A stretch of DNA of 64,000 nt from Agelaius tricolor (lineage: Eukaryota; Chordata; Aves; Passeriformes; Icteridae), in assembly GCA_023055355.1 (NCBI GenBank), contig JALJCS010000002.1, positions 85,337,001 through 85,401,000 of the forward strand, in the 5' to 3' direction. The notes under the pieces are model-generated. The model ran no database searches. It was not told where the DNA came from and worked only from the letters and a program-made list of their open reading frames with translations. Positions 34,406 to 46,600 of the stretch are shown one piece after another. The position numbers and the translations under genes are program-made. Position 1 is the stretch's first letter, and the number at the start of each line of letters is the position of its first letter.

Positions 34406-36924
34406 CACCCTTCCCAGCAACTGCAAGCAAAACACAGAAGTAAAAAGCTTTTTTTCTGTTTTGGAGCTGAGGGACCTTCCTTCTGATCCCAGCACTCTGA
34501 GGTTACTGCACAGATGTGATTTATGCAGTAATTAAATCTGCAGAATATAGTTAGGCACCCAAATGCCTCTTAAAATGGTATTTAAAAGATGAATCCTTGA
34601 GGCCCTACATTCCAAGGCACTGACTCCCACTGCTCCCCACTTGGTGCTTAAGCTACAGCATGGCCTTAAGCCAGAGTGGAGTGTCATGATCCCAGCATGG
34701 CCTCTTCCAATGCACAGCTCTGTATTTCATGCTCATTTGGGAGACTTTGAAGCAGGAAGTCAGAATGGGGCAGTCTATCCCCTTGCTGAATAGCACCCTG
34801 GAAATTATTGCATTAGGTAGATACAGCAGGACTGACAAAGGAAATGTTGTTGTCTGAGGCCTGCAGGTGCCAGCTCCCTGAGCACTTGCTGTATTTGATC
34901 TGGCATTTGTCTGCTGTGACTCATTCCCTGTGGCCTCAGAAAATCAGCATTTTAGAGGCTCTATTGCTCAGTGTCAGGAAACAGAAGGAAATTCCTTCCA
35001 AATGTGTTTCACCAAAACAGTGGGCTAAATTTTCATAAGATATCAAGCCTGTTAGGAAAAGAGGCAAATGGCATACCTGTATGATCACAAAAGAGGAGGA
35101 ATTTTGTTTACAGGCAAAGGCTGAAAGATGGTGACAACATGTTGTATTTATAAAGTGACATTTTTCTATATATTCCAGGGAAAAAGGGATTTCATGCTGG
35201 CCCTTTAGCACCCTGTCTTGCTCCCCACCTATTTCCTGCAAAGAAGTAAGTGGAAAATTTGTTCTTGCCTTTAAAACCAGAGCTGTGTGTGCTATGGTGA
35301 CACAATTACCTAGTTCTGTTACTCGATACTATATTACTCTGTATTATACCCATGCAAGGCCTGGCATCCTGTGACAGGAGCTGGGTGGTGTGTGGACAGC
35401 TGCTGGATGGTCTGTAAAAAGGATCCACCTACACTGGGGGAGCTGAGCTCCCAAACACCATTTTCATTTGGTCTTCATGGATCAGGTTTGGACAAGGTAG
35501 CAGAGAAAACACCTGAAAGAGAAACTGACCTCATGAATTCTCCCTGTTATTCAAAAAAGAGATGGTTGTATTTTAATCTAAAAAATGTGCATTATTTAAG
35601 ATGAACTAGACAAATGGTTCTACTTTATATCTGCAATAGAGTGTGAAAAAGTGGATTTATGACTACCTTTTACCTCTTTGGGCCTGGATGGTGCCAGTTT
35701 TCAGACCTGTTCAGCAAAGACTCGGTGTGAACATTATTTTGTCCACGTACCTGGGCAGAAGAGAGGAGATGATGGACATATTTGGGCCAAATATACTCAT
35801 TAGCCCTTTTTTGTTTTCAGGTGTTGCTGATTTGGGTACAAATCAGGACAGGGATGGGACAGCTCAGCAGGTTTAAACAGCCCATGATGCTGCAGTGGGG
35901 CATGCCCAGAATCCCCAGTGTTTTCCCATGCCATCACAAGCACATCCTGTCCTTCCTAGCTCCCATTCATTCCAGTTCCTTCAAGGAATTAATTGCCTTC
36001 CCCAGTCAAGCACTGAGAACTTGGCAATGGTTAGATGAAGTGGGCTTGATAGAAGATTTATCTGATGAGGGATTTAGCAAGGAAGGAGATTTAGCATATT
36101 TCCTCTCTGTTGACCTCATTCCCAACACAGAGCAGCTTCTCCTGCAGCTAGTCACCTCCCTGCAGATAATCTGACCTTTTCTTTCTGCAGTGCTGATAAC
36201 ATTTAGGAGAAAATGATATATTGGACAACAAACAGGTTTTATTGGCGGTTTAGAGGTATCCCAAAAACCCCAGAGGCTGGGGCAGTTCTGGGGAGTGTGG
36301 GCAGCCCGGGGGCTGCTGAGGTGTGGTGCCCATGGCTTCCCCAGCACTGTCACTGCACAGCTGATGGGGGATCTTATCTCATGCATTCCTCCAGCCAGGC
36401 AGGCAGAGAGGATTTCAGCTCGAGTCCCCAACACACATGTCAGCAGAAATAATTTTAGTATTCTGCAGGTTAAATCAGAGTTCCTTTCTTCCTTCTTTGT
36501 GTGTCATGTTCTGATGAACGCTGCTTTGTCTTGGCAGGCAATTGCTATTCCTAATTTGTATAATAAAATCTGTTGTCTCCTTGGACAGAAGTTTTCCTCT
36601 GAACTACATAGATGCCAATTGTTGTTGAAATGCATGACATTCATTTTGTGTGTTTGTTCTCAGGAAACAAAATGAGCAGATTTTTCATTTTGTTCCTGTG
36701 GTTTTGCTAAGCTAGCAGGCCATATTTTATCAACACCAGACCTGTAAGCATCTGCTCTTTTGAAAAATTTAAACAGAATTCCTGCTTTGCTCTGTGTAAA
36801 TATGGGGGAAAAGGAGCAGGAACTGTGAATCTACTCTTTATAACGTCTCATTATAAACTCCCTATGATGTCTCATACAGTGAGTTGCATCAAAGCAGTCC
36901 TGAGAGGGGAGCAGTGAGATTATA
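34406..36924. other. Non-coding sequence, GC-rich patch at 36.24-36.45 kb
   Basis: No gene or repeat was identified. The GC-rich patch carries overlapping frames on both strands (142 residues antisense at 36,006-36,434; 126 sense at 36,295-36,675) with no motif. Confidence 0.5.
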
Positions 36925-37010
36925 CACACTTTTACAGGTGGGAAAACTGAGGCAAAGCTTGGTGGTAAAGCTGGAATAGAGCTGAGATGTGATTCCCAAA
37001 GCTCTTTGTT
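36925..37010 (-). mobile_element. Second MIR-like ancient SINE remnant, antisense
   Basis: 'ttttacaggtgggaaaactgaggcaaag' at about 36,930-36,957 is a close match to the reverse MIR core (TTTTACAGATGGGGAAACTGAGGCACAG). It is followed after a short deletion by 'taaagctggaatagagctgagatgtgattccca', which corresponds to the 'agagctgggattagaaccca' part. The orientation is the same as the copy 2.6 kb upstream. Confidence 0.65.
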
Positions 37011-40000
37011 GCCATGTCAGGCAGCCCCCTTCACAGTGCTTGCATTATCAGGGCTGACAACCTCTTCTTCAATGCTGCTGAGTTCATCCCTGTAACACAT
37101 CCATGAAGTACTGAAGCTTTGCTTGTGTAGGTGGGATATCAAAGCAAATATGTGTGTGTGTGTACTTTACAAGCAGGGGAAGGAGTTGCACACAGGCACA
37201 CATGCACAGAGAAGGAAGGAGAAACATATTGCAAACCCTGACCTACTGGGGAAAAAGAAAACTTTATTAATTTTAAACATTCTTCTTCTTGCTCTGCTCT
37301 GTGGGGCCCAAAATGTTCCATTCTTAATATGGCTCTTACTGACCTGAGGCCCTGGTGCTCAGTGAAATTTGTGGCTCCTCTTACTGGGAATCCCAGGCTG
37401 AGCCCAGCAGCAGGCACTGCCCAAGGTTGAACATGGACTCAGAAACTTGCACCATGTGAAGTTCTATAGACCTGGGTCTTTTTTCTTCAGAGCTCATGGG
37501 GCTCTTTGCCATGGAGAGGGGTCCTGCCACATCCTGAATCCTGCTCAGTGAAGTGTCAGCTGTGTAATCCTAGTGGCTCCCCAAAACAGCCTCATTTTGT
37601 ACTTTGGCTAATGGAGAATCTCTTTTTGGGAAGGACTCTTCCAGAGAGTGGAAATCACAAGAAATCTACAGTGGACAGGAAGTATGGGAAAATATTTGCT
37701 GGTGTCAAGGAGCTGACCCAAAACTTTGTACCCCTTTATTATCTCCCTGGGGAAATGGGTTAGAAAGCACCACTGAAATACCTCAAGTACACCAAGCAGA
37801 AGGGTCTCTTCCTTAAATTTCTTGCTGGAGTAAGGCAAGGGCACATAAAGCCATGGATTTATATTTGCAAAGATCCAATAATCTCAGGGTTTTAAAAAGC
37901 TGATAGGGGAATGTATTTGCTGCATGCTGGGGGAGAGAGTGAGAGAGCAAGCAGATCTGGAGACTGGCTTGTGAATTTGTTTCACCCCTGCAAGCATCCC
38001 CTCCCCTCATGCAGAACCTGATTTTGAAAGGTTCATACGGCTGCAGCAAATTTCAGCTTATAAATATATTAATTTTTGGGTTGTGCACTTTGTGCAACAT
38101 TGCAGTGCTTCAAATGTTGTCTCAGCATGTTGTTCATTACTGAATCATGAGGAACATACAGTAAGAAGTATGTGGGCTGAGAAACATTTTGTTTTTGTAA
38201 TGCTTGGCTTGAGTCTGTGCAGCATTTAACTTCCAGTCTACATTTGAAGTGTATAGGTTATAATCATGTTTGACATGGGTGTCACATCTGTTCATCTAGC
38301 TAGAATAAATCCTATTTCTCTTCTACATTTATCAGTCCAAAACCATGGGAAGATTTCTGTCAAAAATGAAGGCAAGGAGGTTTCTTTCTTCAGAAAAGGA
38401 AAAATAGAATATCAATGTATCTATTCTAAGGTCAAAAGTACAAGAATAAATGCAGAGTTATCGTAATTTTGACAGCTGTGTTATCTTTCTCATGGCAAAA
38501 AAAGAATTTTCAGAGAATTTTCTCTATTGCTTTCACAGAATATCCTGGAAGTTAGACTACTAGAAGGATTTTTAAAAATATTGAAATCTTTCTTTTTCAT
38601 GCCAATATGTCCAACTACTTTGAGAAAAAAAAAAAGGAGAAGCAATGAGAAATTATTGTATCAGAATTTGATTTTCAAACTTTTTGCTAACATTTCTGAA
38701 ATCTACATGTGCAAGTATATAGGTTACAATCTATCTCCATATTTATGCTTGGAAATGTAAATAAGAGAATACTATATGTGAAGTTGGCAGGAAAAAAAGA
38801 AGTTGGGAGATGGAAATCTATTGACAAAAATCTGGCCAGGAGTAGTTGTTTAAAATGTTTTTATAACAAAATATATGCTTTCTGTTTTGTGATTTACATT
38901 TTCAAGTGATCATGGAATGAAAAGAATGCTGTCAAAATATATAAAACAGAAATAATTCTTTTTTAAAAAATCCGTTGTTTAGAGTCCTACCCTAAAATAC
39001 CAAATAATCAGTGCCTATCTAATCTTTAGCATCTTCTTGCATTTATGTGACTTCTGTGACTTCATTTATTTTTTATAAGAAAAAATATTCCTTATATTTT
39101 TATTAGGCTCAGCTAACAGACAGGTGAGGCTCACAGACACTGCCTGAACTGCCTGTCTGCAGAGAGTTACCAGAGAGGCTCCAGCCAAGCTCATACAGGC
39201 AGAAAAGGAGAATTTGTCTTTGCTTTAATCTGGACTGAGCTCCCTGGAATGTCAAATTTGAGCTGGCTGCAAAATGGAGACAAATTTTCATTTTAAAATT
39301 GGCAAGATAAAAATTGTCACCATTTTCTTGCTCCCTTGCCCTCAAATTTCAGCAGTGGTAATGTGGGCAGAGGAATTGTCAAGCTGAGAAAATGTATTTA
39401 GAGGCTCACTACAAATGTAGTCCTGGCTGTTTGCTTTTAAAGAGTGGAAAGATGGATTTATACAGGAACTCCAAAAGACCCTGAAACTGCTTCTCCTTCG
39501 GTGGATAAGAGCAAATGCCAACAATCAGCTCCACTACTTAAGTTAATGCTGACCTTGGCCAGCTGCAATTTATAGAATTCTTCCTTTAAACTTCCTAATG
39601 CTGGGGAGATTATTGCTTTCTTGTGAAAAAAAATGAACAACTTTTTTCCCTCAATTTGAAGTTACAGCTTAATACAAATACAGGACAGAGCTGCACAGGC
39701 TTTTAGGCAAACATCCAGGGACCATGAAGTGACACACTTAAACAAGGACACCTTTCCTGAGACACAGGTAAAAGTACCTGTAGGTGCTGTAGCCCTGACC
39801 TGACTGCTCACACTGACATTGCCACTGCTTCCAATAGGATTTGTTACACTAAGGATCAGGGATTTTGTGAATAATGTTCTAGAAGCAGAGGCTGTTTCTC
39901 CCAGTGCCTGCTTCCCCAAGCCTCTCCCCCTTGGTCCCCCACCACTGAGATAAAAGAGCTCTCAAGTGTCCATTAATGCCAACCTCTGCCAAAGCCCACA

Positions 40001-42569
40001 GGCCTGAAAGCAAAAGTAGCATGTGAAATACCAGTGGGGATGGTCCCAATGCAGTGTAAGGCTTGGCAAAAGGAATAGAAGAGTTAAAACACCAGAACTC
40101 TGCTTTCCACTTGATTGTGAGCTCTAATATGGTCTTTGATAGGACGTTTTGGGGCTTTGGGTTCCATTCTGGAAACTTTCATGTGAACTCAGCAAAAGCA
40201 AGTCCTCACTGGGATAATGAGAATCTTCTGGGACACAGACTATAATTCCTAATTAGTGTCACTGGAAATGGTACACGAAAAGTGAGGTCATAGGCTATTT
40301 CCAAGAGGTTTTTCATATAAAGGAAAATTAATTTTTCACTGCCAAATAGAATGAATGCCAGGCCCTAGTAATCAAAGAGAGATTCTTGACCAAAATGTTA
40401 AATATCCAAATACAGCAGATATAACTCTGCTGATTTGAAATAACCTTTTTGTATAGGACTATACTGGGAAATCAGGGGCTCCCAAAATCAATTAAGTTCA
40501 CAAATATAGCTGGGCCGGATTAGTTGCCCACCTAAACTTATTTTCTTCATTTGAGGCTTTAAATATTGATCCATGACAAACTCAATGTGCAGGGTCAGGA
40601 CTACACTCAGTTCTGACACCTGAATGACAAATTGTGAGTTTAGTGGCACCTGTCCAGCTGTTTTTATTTCCATAGATAAGCTCAGATGGACCTAGCAGGA
40701 CATTAATGAGCAGATCAGTAATCAGTGGAAAAGAATGAATAGAAACATGGCTCTTAACTTTGAATAAAACTCTGGCACTACAGAGCTTCTGGATGTATCA
40801 CAGTGGAATTTAATGTTGAATTATTTTCACCTGAGCCTGGTTTGAGCATTCTAGACTCTGCTGCCTTTCTTGGACAAGAAGTCATTGCTCTATTTGTTCT
40901 GATATCTGGAAAGGTAGATTCTGGGAAGGGTTTGGAAGAAGCGATACAAAATCCAGTCCACTTCCATTTTCAAAAAATCTCTGTCCCTTGCGTTTTAATG
41001 TTATCACATAAATCACAGTATATTTTTGGAAATTCTTTTTTAAACTGAATCTCTGTCTTATGCTTCTTTATGCAATTACAGAGCAAAGGACAAAGATTGG
41101 GGGTTCCCTTTCTGGTTTTCTGCCAACTCTAGATCAAGGACACTTTCAATGACAGAAGGAGATGGCAACATCCAAACTGCATAAAGAACTTATTTCTTCA
41201 TGCAGCTTTTAATTTATGTTTGAACTCACAGCTTCACCATAGAGGCCAGAATGGTACAGATTTGTCTCAATAAGGATAGAAAATATATAGGGATAATAAA
41301 ATATAGTGCTATGAACTTGTAAAAGCTAACATTTTGGGAAACATTTAGGTTTATTTTTCCCTCCTGGATTTGAGCCAAATGCTATTCAAGATTAGAAGAC
41401 ACCAGAGGTTGGAGGTGTATTAAAAACCATCTGCCAAGTCTGGGAAATCTTTTGCCTTCTGAAACATGGAACACAATCTCCTAACAGAAACTGAACTGAT
41501 GGACTGGAGGACATGGATTTCTGTTTTCCCATACTGATATGAAAAAAAAAAAACCTGCAGACATTTGTATGTCTAAAAAAATGTATGCATATGGTCCTGG
41601 AAAATTTACTTTATTCATTAATTTATGAACCATAGAACTTGTCTTCACTTAGCCCAAGCCCTAAAGTGGACTGAAGATGGACAACTTTCCATAAAGCAGC
41701 AAAGGAAGTTAGCTTGCTTAATGACACTGCTGGCTGTTTAGTTATGCAAAGGAATTATCTTCTCCCCTTCACTGTTTGTAAAAATGAGCTTGCTACTTTC
41801 AGATTTTAAGTGGCATATCCATAAATTTAAGTTTAATGCTGCTGTACAGAGGCTTTCCCAGATAATTCAAAAGCCTATCTCCTTGAAGTCATAGACGCTG
41901 TCATTCTGACTAGACAAATTTTATGTTCTGTGTATAATAGCAAAGATGGATGATATGAGCTGTGCTGAGAGTGCTCCCAAGCTTTGGGAAGATCTGTGTG
42001 GATATCTGATTTTGGCTTATGATTCTTCCAATCTCTATACACTGGTACCAGAGGTTTAAATGCAGCAATGTTACCTAACACCTGCTTCCTGCTCTGTTAA
42101 AACTAGTTGAGATCAGCACGATTACCTGGACTTCAATAGGGTCAGAGTGGTTTATGCTGCCTGGACATTTTGCCCTGCTAAGCTGGAATTCAAGGCAATT
42201 CCTGGTCAAACTGAGCTGAGCTTTTTTTATTTGTCTGAAGTTTCATCTTTATCTAATTTAGTTATCCATTAATTCCACAAGGATAACAGCACCTTTTAAA
42301 AGTCTGAATTGCCCACTCAGCTTGATCAAAATTTCTCTGCCAGACACAGAAAAGTTGTTGCCCATCTCTTCAGAGTGGGCAGGATTGCATCAGTGAAATG
42401 ACTCTCCCAGTTCTCTTGGAACCCTTTGAGGTGAATACATTGGGGACATTATTGGACTTGGAAAGGCATGGGAAAATACACATAGTGGTTAGCATGTGGA
42501 GAAGGAAAAACTAATTCAAACACAAATATTTGTTTCAGCACTCTCTTGTTAACGTTCACCACAGTGCAG
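37011..42569. other. Unique non-coding sequence
   Basis: No gene or interspersed repeat was recognised in 5.5 kb. A short (TG)7 run lies near 37,148-37,163. An A10-11 run lies near 38,626-38,636, and A12 near 41,541-41,552. Confidence 0.5.
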
Positions 42570-42632
42570 AGGGATTTACTTCCTCAACTTCCATTAAATA
42601 TATATTAATGGAAGTTTCGTAGATAAATCCCT
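42570..42632. repeat. Two-step inverted repeat (63-bp hairpin)
   Basis: Outer arms AGGGATTTA (42,570-42,578) and TAAATCCCT (42,624-42,632) are perfect complements. Seven bases further in on each side, inner arms AACTTCCATTAA (42,586-42,597) and TTAATGGAAGTT (42,605-42,616) are also perfect complements, around an ATATATA loop. The symmetric 7-by-7 internal loop has a few further possible pairs. The structure is strand-symmetric and can be drawn from either strand. It could be a hairpin RNA, a small inverted-repeat transposon relic, or a cruciform-prone palindrome. Confidence 0.85.
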
Positions 42633-43089
42633 AAGCTTCTCTAGGAACAGCTCTTCTGTATTTATTACTCCTCTTGAATTTCAATGCCCCTCAAAGCTTA
42701 AGGAACCTCAGATTTTATTTTACTTCTCTGGTAGTTTCAGTAAGTTGTGATAACATCCTGGGAACATGACAAGTGTGACAAAGACTGTGCTCTTTATTGG
42801 ACTGATCACAGCACTTGCATATGAAGGGAGAACATTTCTGTTTCTCAAACTTCAGTTTGTGCTGATGCAATATTTGTGTCAGCAGCTATCTGCAACCCCC
42901 TGAGAAAGGAAGAAACTGTGAGAAAGGGTTCTTGGGTAATTCATTCTTAATGTTGAATTTTTCCAGTATTGGTATGACTTCTCTTATGAAATACAAATTG
43001 ATCTGTCCAAAAGGATAAAGTAAACTGGGTAATGTCATTAGCTCTGGGACTGTCAAAGGTTAGTGAGATTAATCACTGGTTTCTCCAGA
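42633..43089. other. Unique non-coding sequence
   Basis: Nothing recognised. It lies between the hairpin and the LTR-like block. Confidence 0.5.
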
Positions 43090-43625
43090 TACTGTCCCCC
43101 ATATTCCTATGGAGGTCATCCCACAGTAACTGGGACCACCCAGGAGTCACTCTGGCAGTCACACACCCCTCACTGGAGCATCTCACTGCTGGCATCAAAG
43201 CCCCTTTACATGAGACCCCACTTGGCTCCACACACACCCCACTCATGCAAAGTCAGACCAGGCTTCCTCACCAGTTCCACCCTGGGTTTTCCATAGCAGG
43301 CAGTCTCAGATGTCTCATTCCAGAGAGCAATTTATTCACAGCACAGGAACACAGAAACAGCTCCAGGTGGTGCCTCCAATGAGGGACCCCTGGGCTTTAA
43401 TCCCCTCACAGTTTAAGCTTGTTGAGGTCTCACCCTTCCTCCTGAGCCATTGGATCCTGGTGTGTCTCTGAGTGTTTGGTCACCTGGCTGGAGCCACTGG
43501 TCCCTGCATCCTTTGCTGTACAAAGAGCCAGCAATTCATGGCCTCTTGCCTTGGGCTCCCATCCCATGGAGCTCCATCTTTAGCTCATATGCAGCTTGTA
43601 TTCCTCAGCACTAGCAGTGTTATTT
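43090..43625 (-). mobile_element. Probable LTR fragment of an endogenous retroelement, antisense
   Basis: This block is clearly GC-richer than its flanks. Read on the minus strand it has a GGGATTAAAGCCC promoter-like motif (near 43,388-43,400) and an AATAAA at 43,331-43,336, about 55 bases downstream in that orientation. This is the spacing expected for U3-R. The 'GCTGTGAATAAATTGCTCTCTGG' neighbourhood is LTR-like. I could not find matching TG/CA ends with a target duplication, so the edges are only estimated from composition. The 116-residue + strand frame across it (43,032-43,382) is taken to be chance. Confidence 0.45.
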
Positions 43626-46600
43626 CCTTCTGACTGATGACCTTTGACGGTATAGAGTTGTCTGTCAAATACAAGGTTGCTCATAATAGCTGCTAGGTTA
43701 GGAATGGATTTTACCTTACTATTGATTAAGGTCATGCTCTTCCTTTCCACAAGCTGCATTGAAGTGACATGGTCTGTGGGCTGTCTGAGTGCTTTACTCC
43801 TTTATTACTTTAGTACTATGCCAAAGATGAAAGAAATATTTTTGTTCTTCATGTTCCTTATTCTCTTTAGTTCTCAGACTTTCAACTGAATTTTCATGTC
43901 TGTAAAGAATTTCCCCCATTCATCTCTGCTTTCTGGAACTGCTGTGTAAAATATGTGGTCTGAGCTCTGCATGAAGATAATCCAGAAGCTGCAAATGGTC
44001 TCTCTAAGCTATTCATCTATATACAGTATGTGTAGGTTAAAGACAGGTTTTAAAGAGAAGCTGTGCTTTAGACTCGTTTTAGTGTCTCTTCAATTTAAAC
44101 CTACCAGGGAGAGATTTCACCTGTTAAACCAAAATTGAATGACATTACATGACACTTTCACACTTTCAGCTTGGTTTACCAGCATTCAAAGGCCCTTACC
44201 CTCTGAGGGCAGGAAATAACATGTCACAGGAACAATCTTTTGGAAGCAAAGCAGTCTTTGTTTGTCAAAAAGGTGTCATACAGAGCACAAAGAGTGAAGT
44301 CAGAAAAGATTTATATGATGATGATTCTTTCATCCAAACTGTAGTTTTTTCTCTCAGACAGTGAACTGTCTCCTTAAAAGCATGCAATGCTCAGGATCAG
44401 GCAAGTGCCTTTAAATTGCTTGGTCCCTCTCTAATCACATCTGCTTGACTTGACTGAATACCCTGTAACCTGAAAATTGCACCTGCACTGCTAAGTGCAT
44501 ATTCTCCTGAGAGTAAAACCTGGCTCCCAGGACAGGTGGTGTGAATTGGCTTTTGCTGCATTGCTGTGAGCAAATTTCAGAGCACACTGACTGCATTCAC
44601 CCTACACAATCCTTGGCCCAGACCTCTTCTACGTCCCCTGTCACAACTCTGTGATTTTAAAATACAATTATATTTTTGGGTGCAATTTATTCATTTCAGT
44701 GTTCATAAATAATGACAAATGCCCAACTGCTGAAATATTAGCAAGCTTTCCTTAAAGACAAACTGTACTGTAACAGGAAGCTTTGTAAGGCGTTAATTAA
44801 TTCCCATTTTATTGTTGCTAGATTTATTTTTTTCCCTTACTTGGCATTTCTCCAGAAGTATCCATGTTTTTTTCTAGACTTTTAATTTATCTTCCTCTCT
44901 AAAGCAGAGGGAACCTAGAAACAGAGCAACATAGTAGTTCAGGAGTACTGGAGAAGTTTGAGGTTTTGGACACCTTTGCATGACACGGGACAAAAAGAAT
45001 TTTCTCAGCTTGACTCTGGATGCTGCCATGGTGCTCTGCCTGTCTAATACTGTGCTAGTGCAAAAAGGTATTTCCCCACCCAGGCTGTTGTGCAGAGCCA
45101 TGTGAAATGACTTACCCTTTAGGAATCCAATTGCTCAAGAATTTCTGTACCATTTTGCCTTTTTCAGGCAAAACTTGCAGTTGAGGATGCAATGTGTTCT
45201 CTTGAATCATTACCATTGCCAAAGATACTCAAGGAAAGGAGATCTTAGTGTGAGCTATGAGATTTCAAGTAGAGTTTGCATGGAGGGTTCTACAATATTT
45301 ATAAAGTCAGTGTGTTTGATCTAGAAATCATGAGAAAAAGCAAACAGAATTCTGTCACAGCATGATTTTTTCAAAACTAAGTCACAGTCCCTAGTGTAAA
45401 ATATCCTAAAATATGTTAAAAATTCTTGTGATTAGTACTACCAAATGAGAAATGTAGTAAAATACCAGAGTCTGCTCAAATCACCAGAGATCAAGAGCAC
45501 ATTGAATCTTCCTTTGTAAATAAAGAAGTAGTGTGGGATTTTTATTAGATTCTTGCAAAGAATTTTATTTTTTAGCTGTGATGTAAATCAGGACTAACTC
45601 TCCTTTTATCATCACCAGTTGTGCCTAGCTATGTCTAAAAGAAATGTTATTATATTTTAATGCTGTAGGGGATCTTAGAAAATGAATGGTCTTGGGAAAA
45701 ATATGAAATGCAAAAATCTCCTTGTACAAATCCCGAGTAATAATAAAAATTAACAAAAAGACACCAAATTCTTCATGCCTGCTCCATGAGTTCAGAAGCT
45801 TGCAGGAAATGGACAGCCTGGAGTGTATTAAAGTGTCGCTGCTACTTTAATAGAGGAAGATAAGTGAGCTCTCAAAAAGTCTTGAATTTACTGACCTTCT
45901 CTTCCAATTTGAGCTAATTCATTAGCTTCATAAAAGCCTTTCACCACTCTCTCAATAATTATTTTTTTCCACGTAGTTGAGTTCTAAATTAGTATTCAGC
46001 CCTCTGAAGAAAAGAGAGTGTTATAAACATTCTTTCTAATGGGTGGATCTGAAAATCACTTGTCCTGATGGCTGTGATACATCTGTGGGGAATTTTCTGT
46101 GATTCCTTTGAGGAATTTTTCTACAAGACCACTCCATGCTTTTATCTTGCCAAGTTTTCAATGAGGGAGCATTAGTATAGCCCCAGAATAGATGGACAGT
46201 GCTCTAACATAGCTACAGGTTTTCCATTTGGCTTTCAAAAGTATGAAGTGCATGGAGCTTTTCTTTCCCTGAAGGCAATTTAGTGATACTCTGCGGACCC
46301 CCAGCTTGCCCTTATTCATAAAATAGGATCCATAATGACTCATATTTCCACACTTATGAGCTTCTAAGCTTTCTTAAATGACCACTTGTACTGAGAGACA
46401 ATTTCTGTTTCACTTCTTTAACATTTGGCTGAGATATGACATATTTCAGTTGGAGTAGGTGGAGTTCTGCATCTTTCTAATGACAAATGTGCCTGCAGTT
46501 GTTGGAAGCCAAACCATAGCTATCCTTGTTTGCTACAAAGCCACCATATATTATGGCTATGCTATCCAAACTATTTGTTACCAGAATGTCATTAAGGCTG

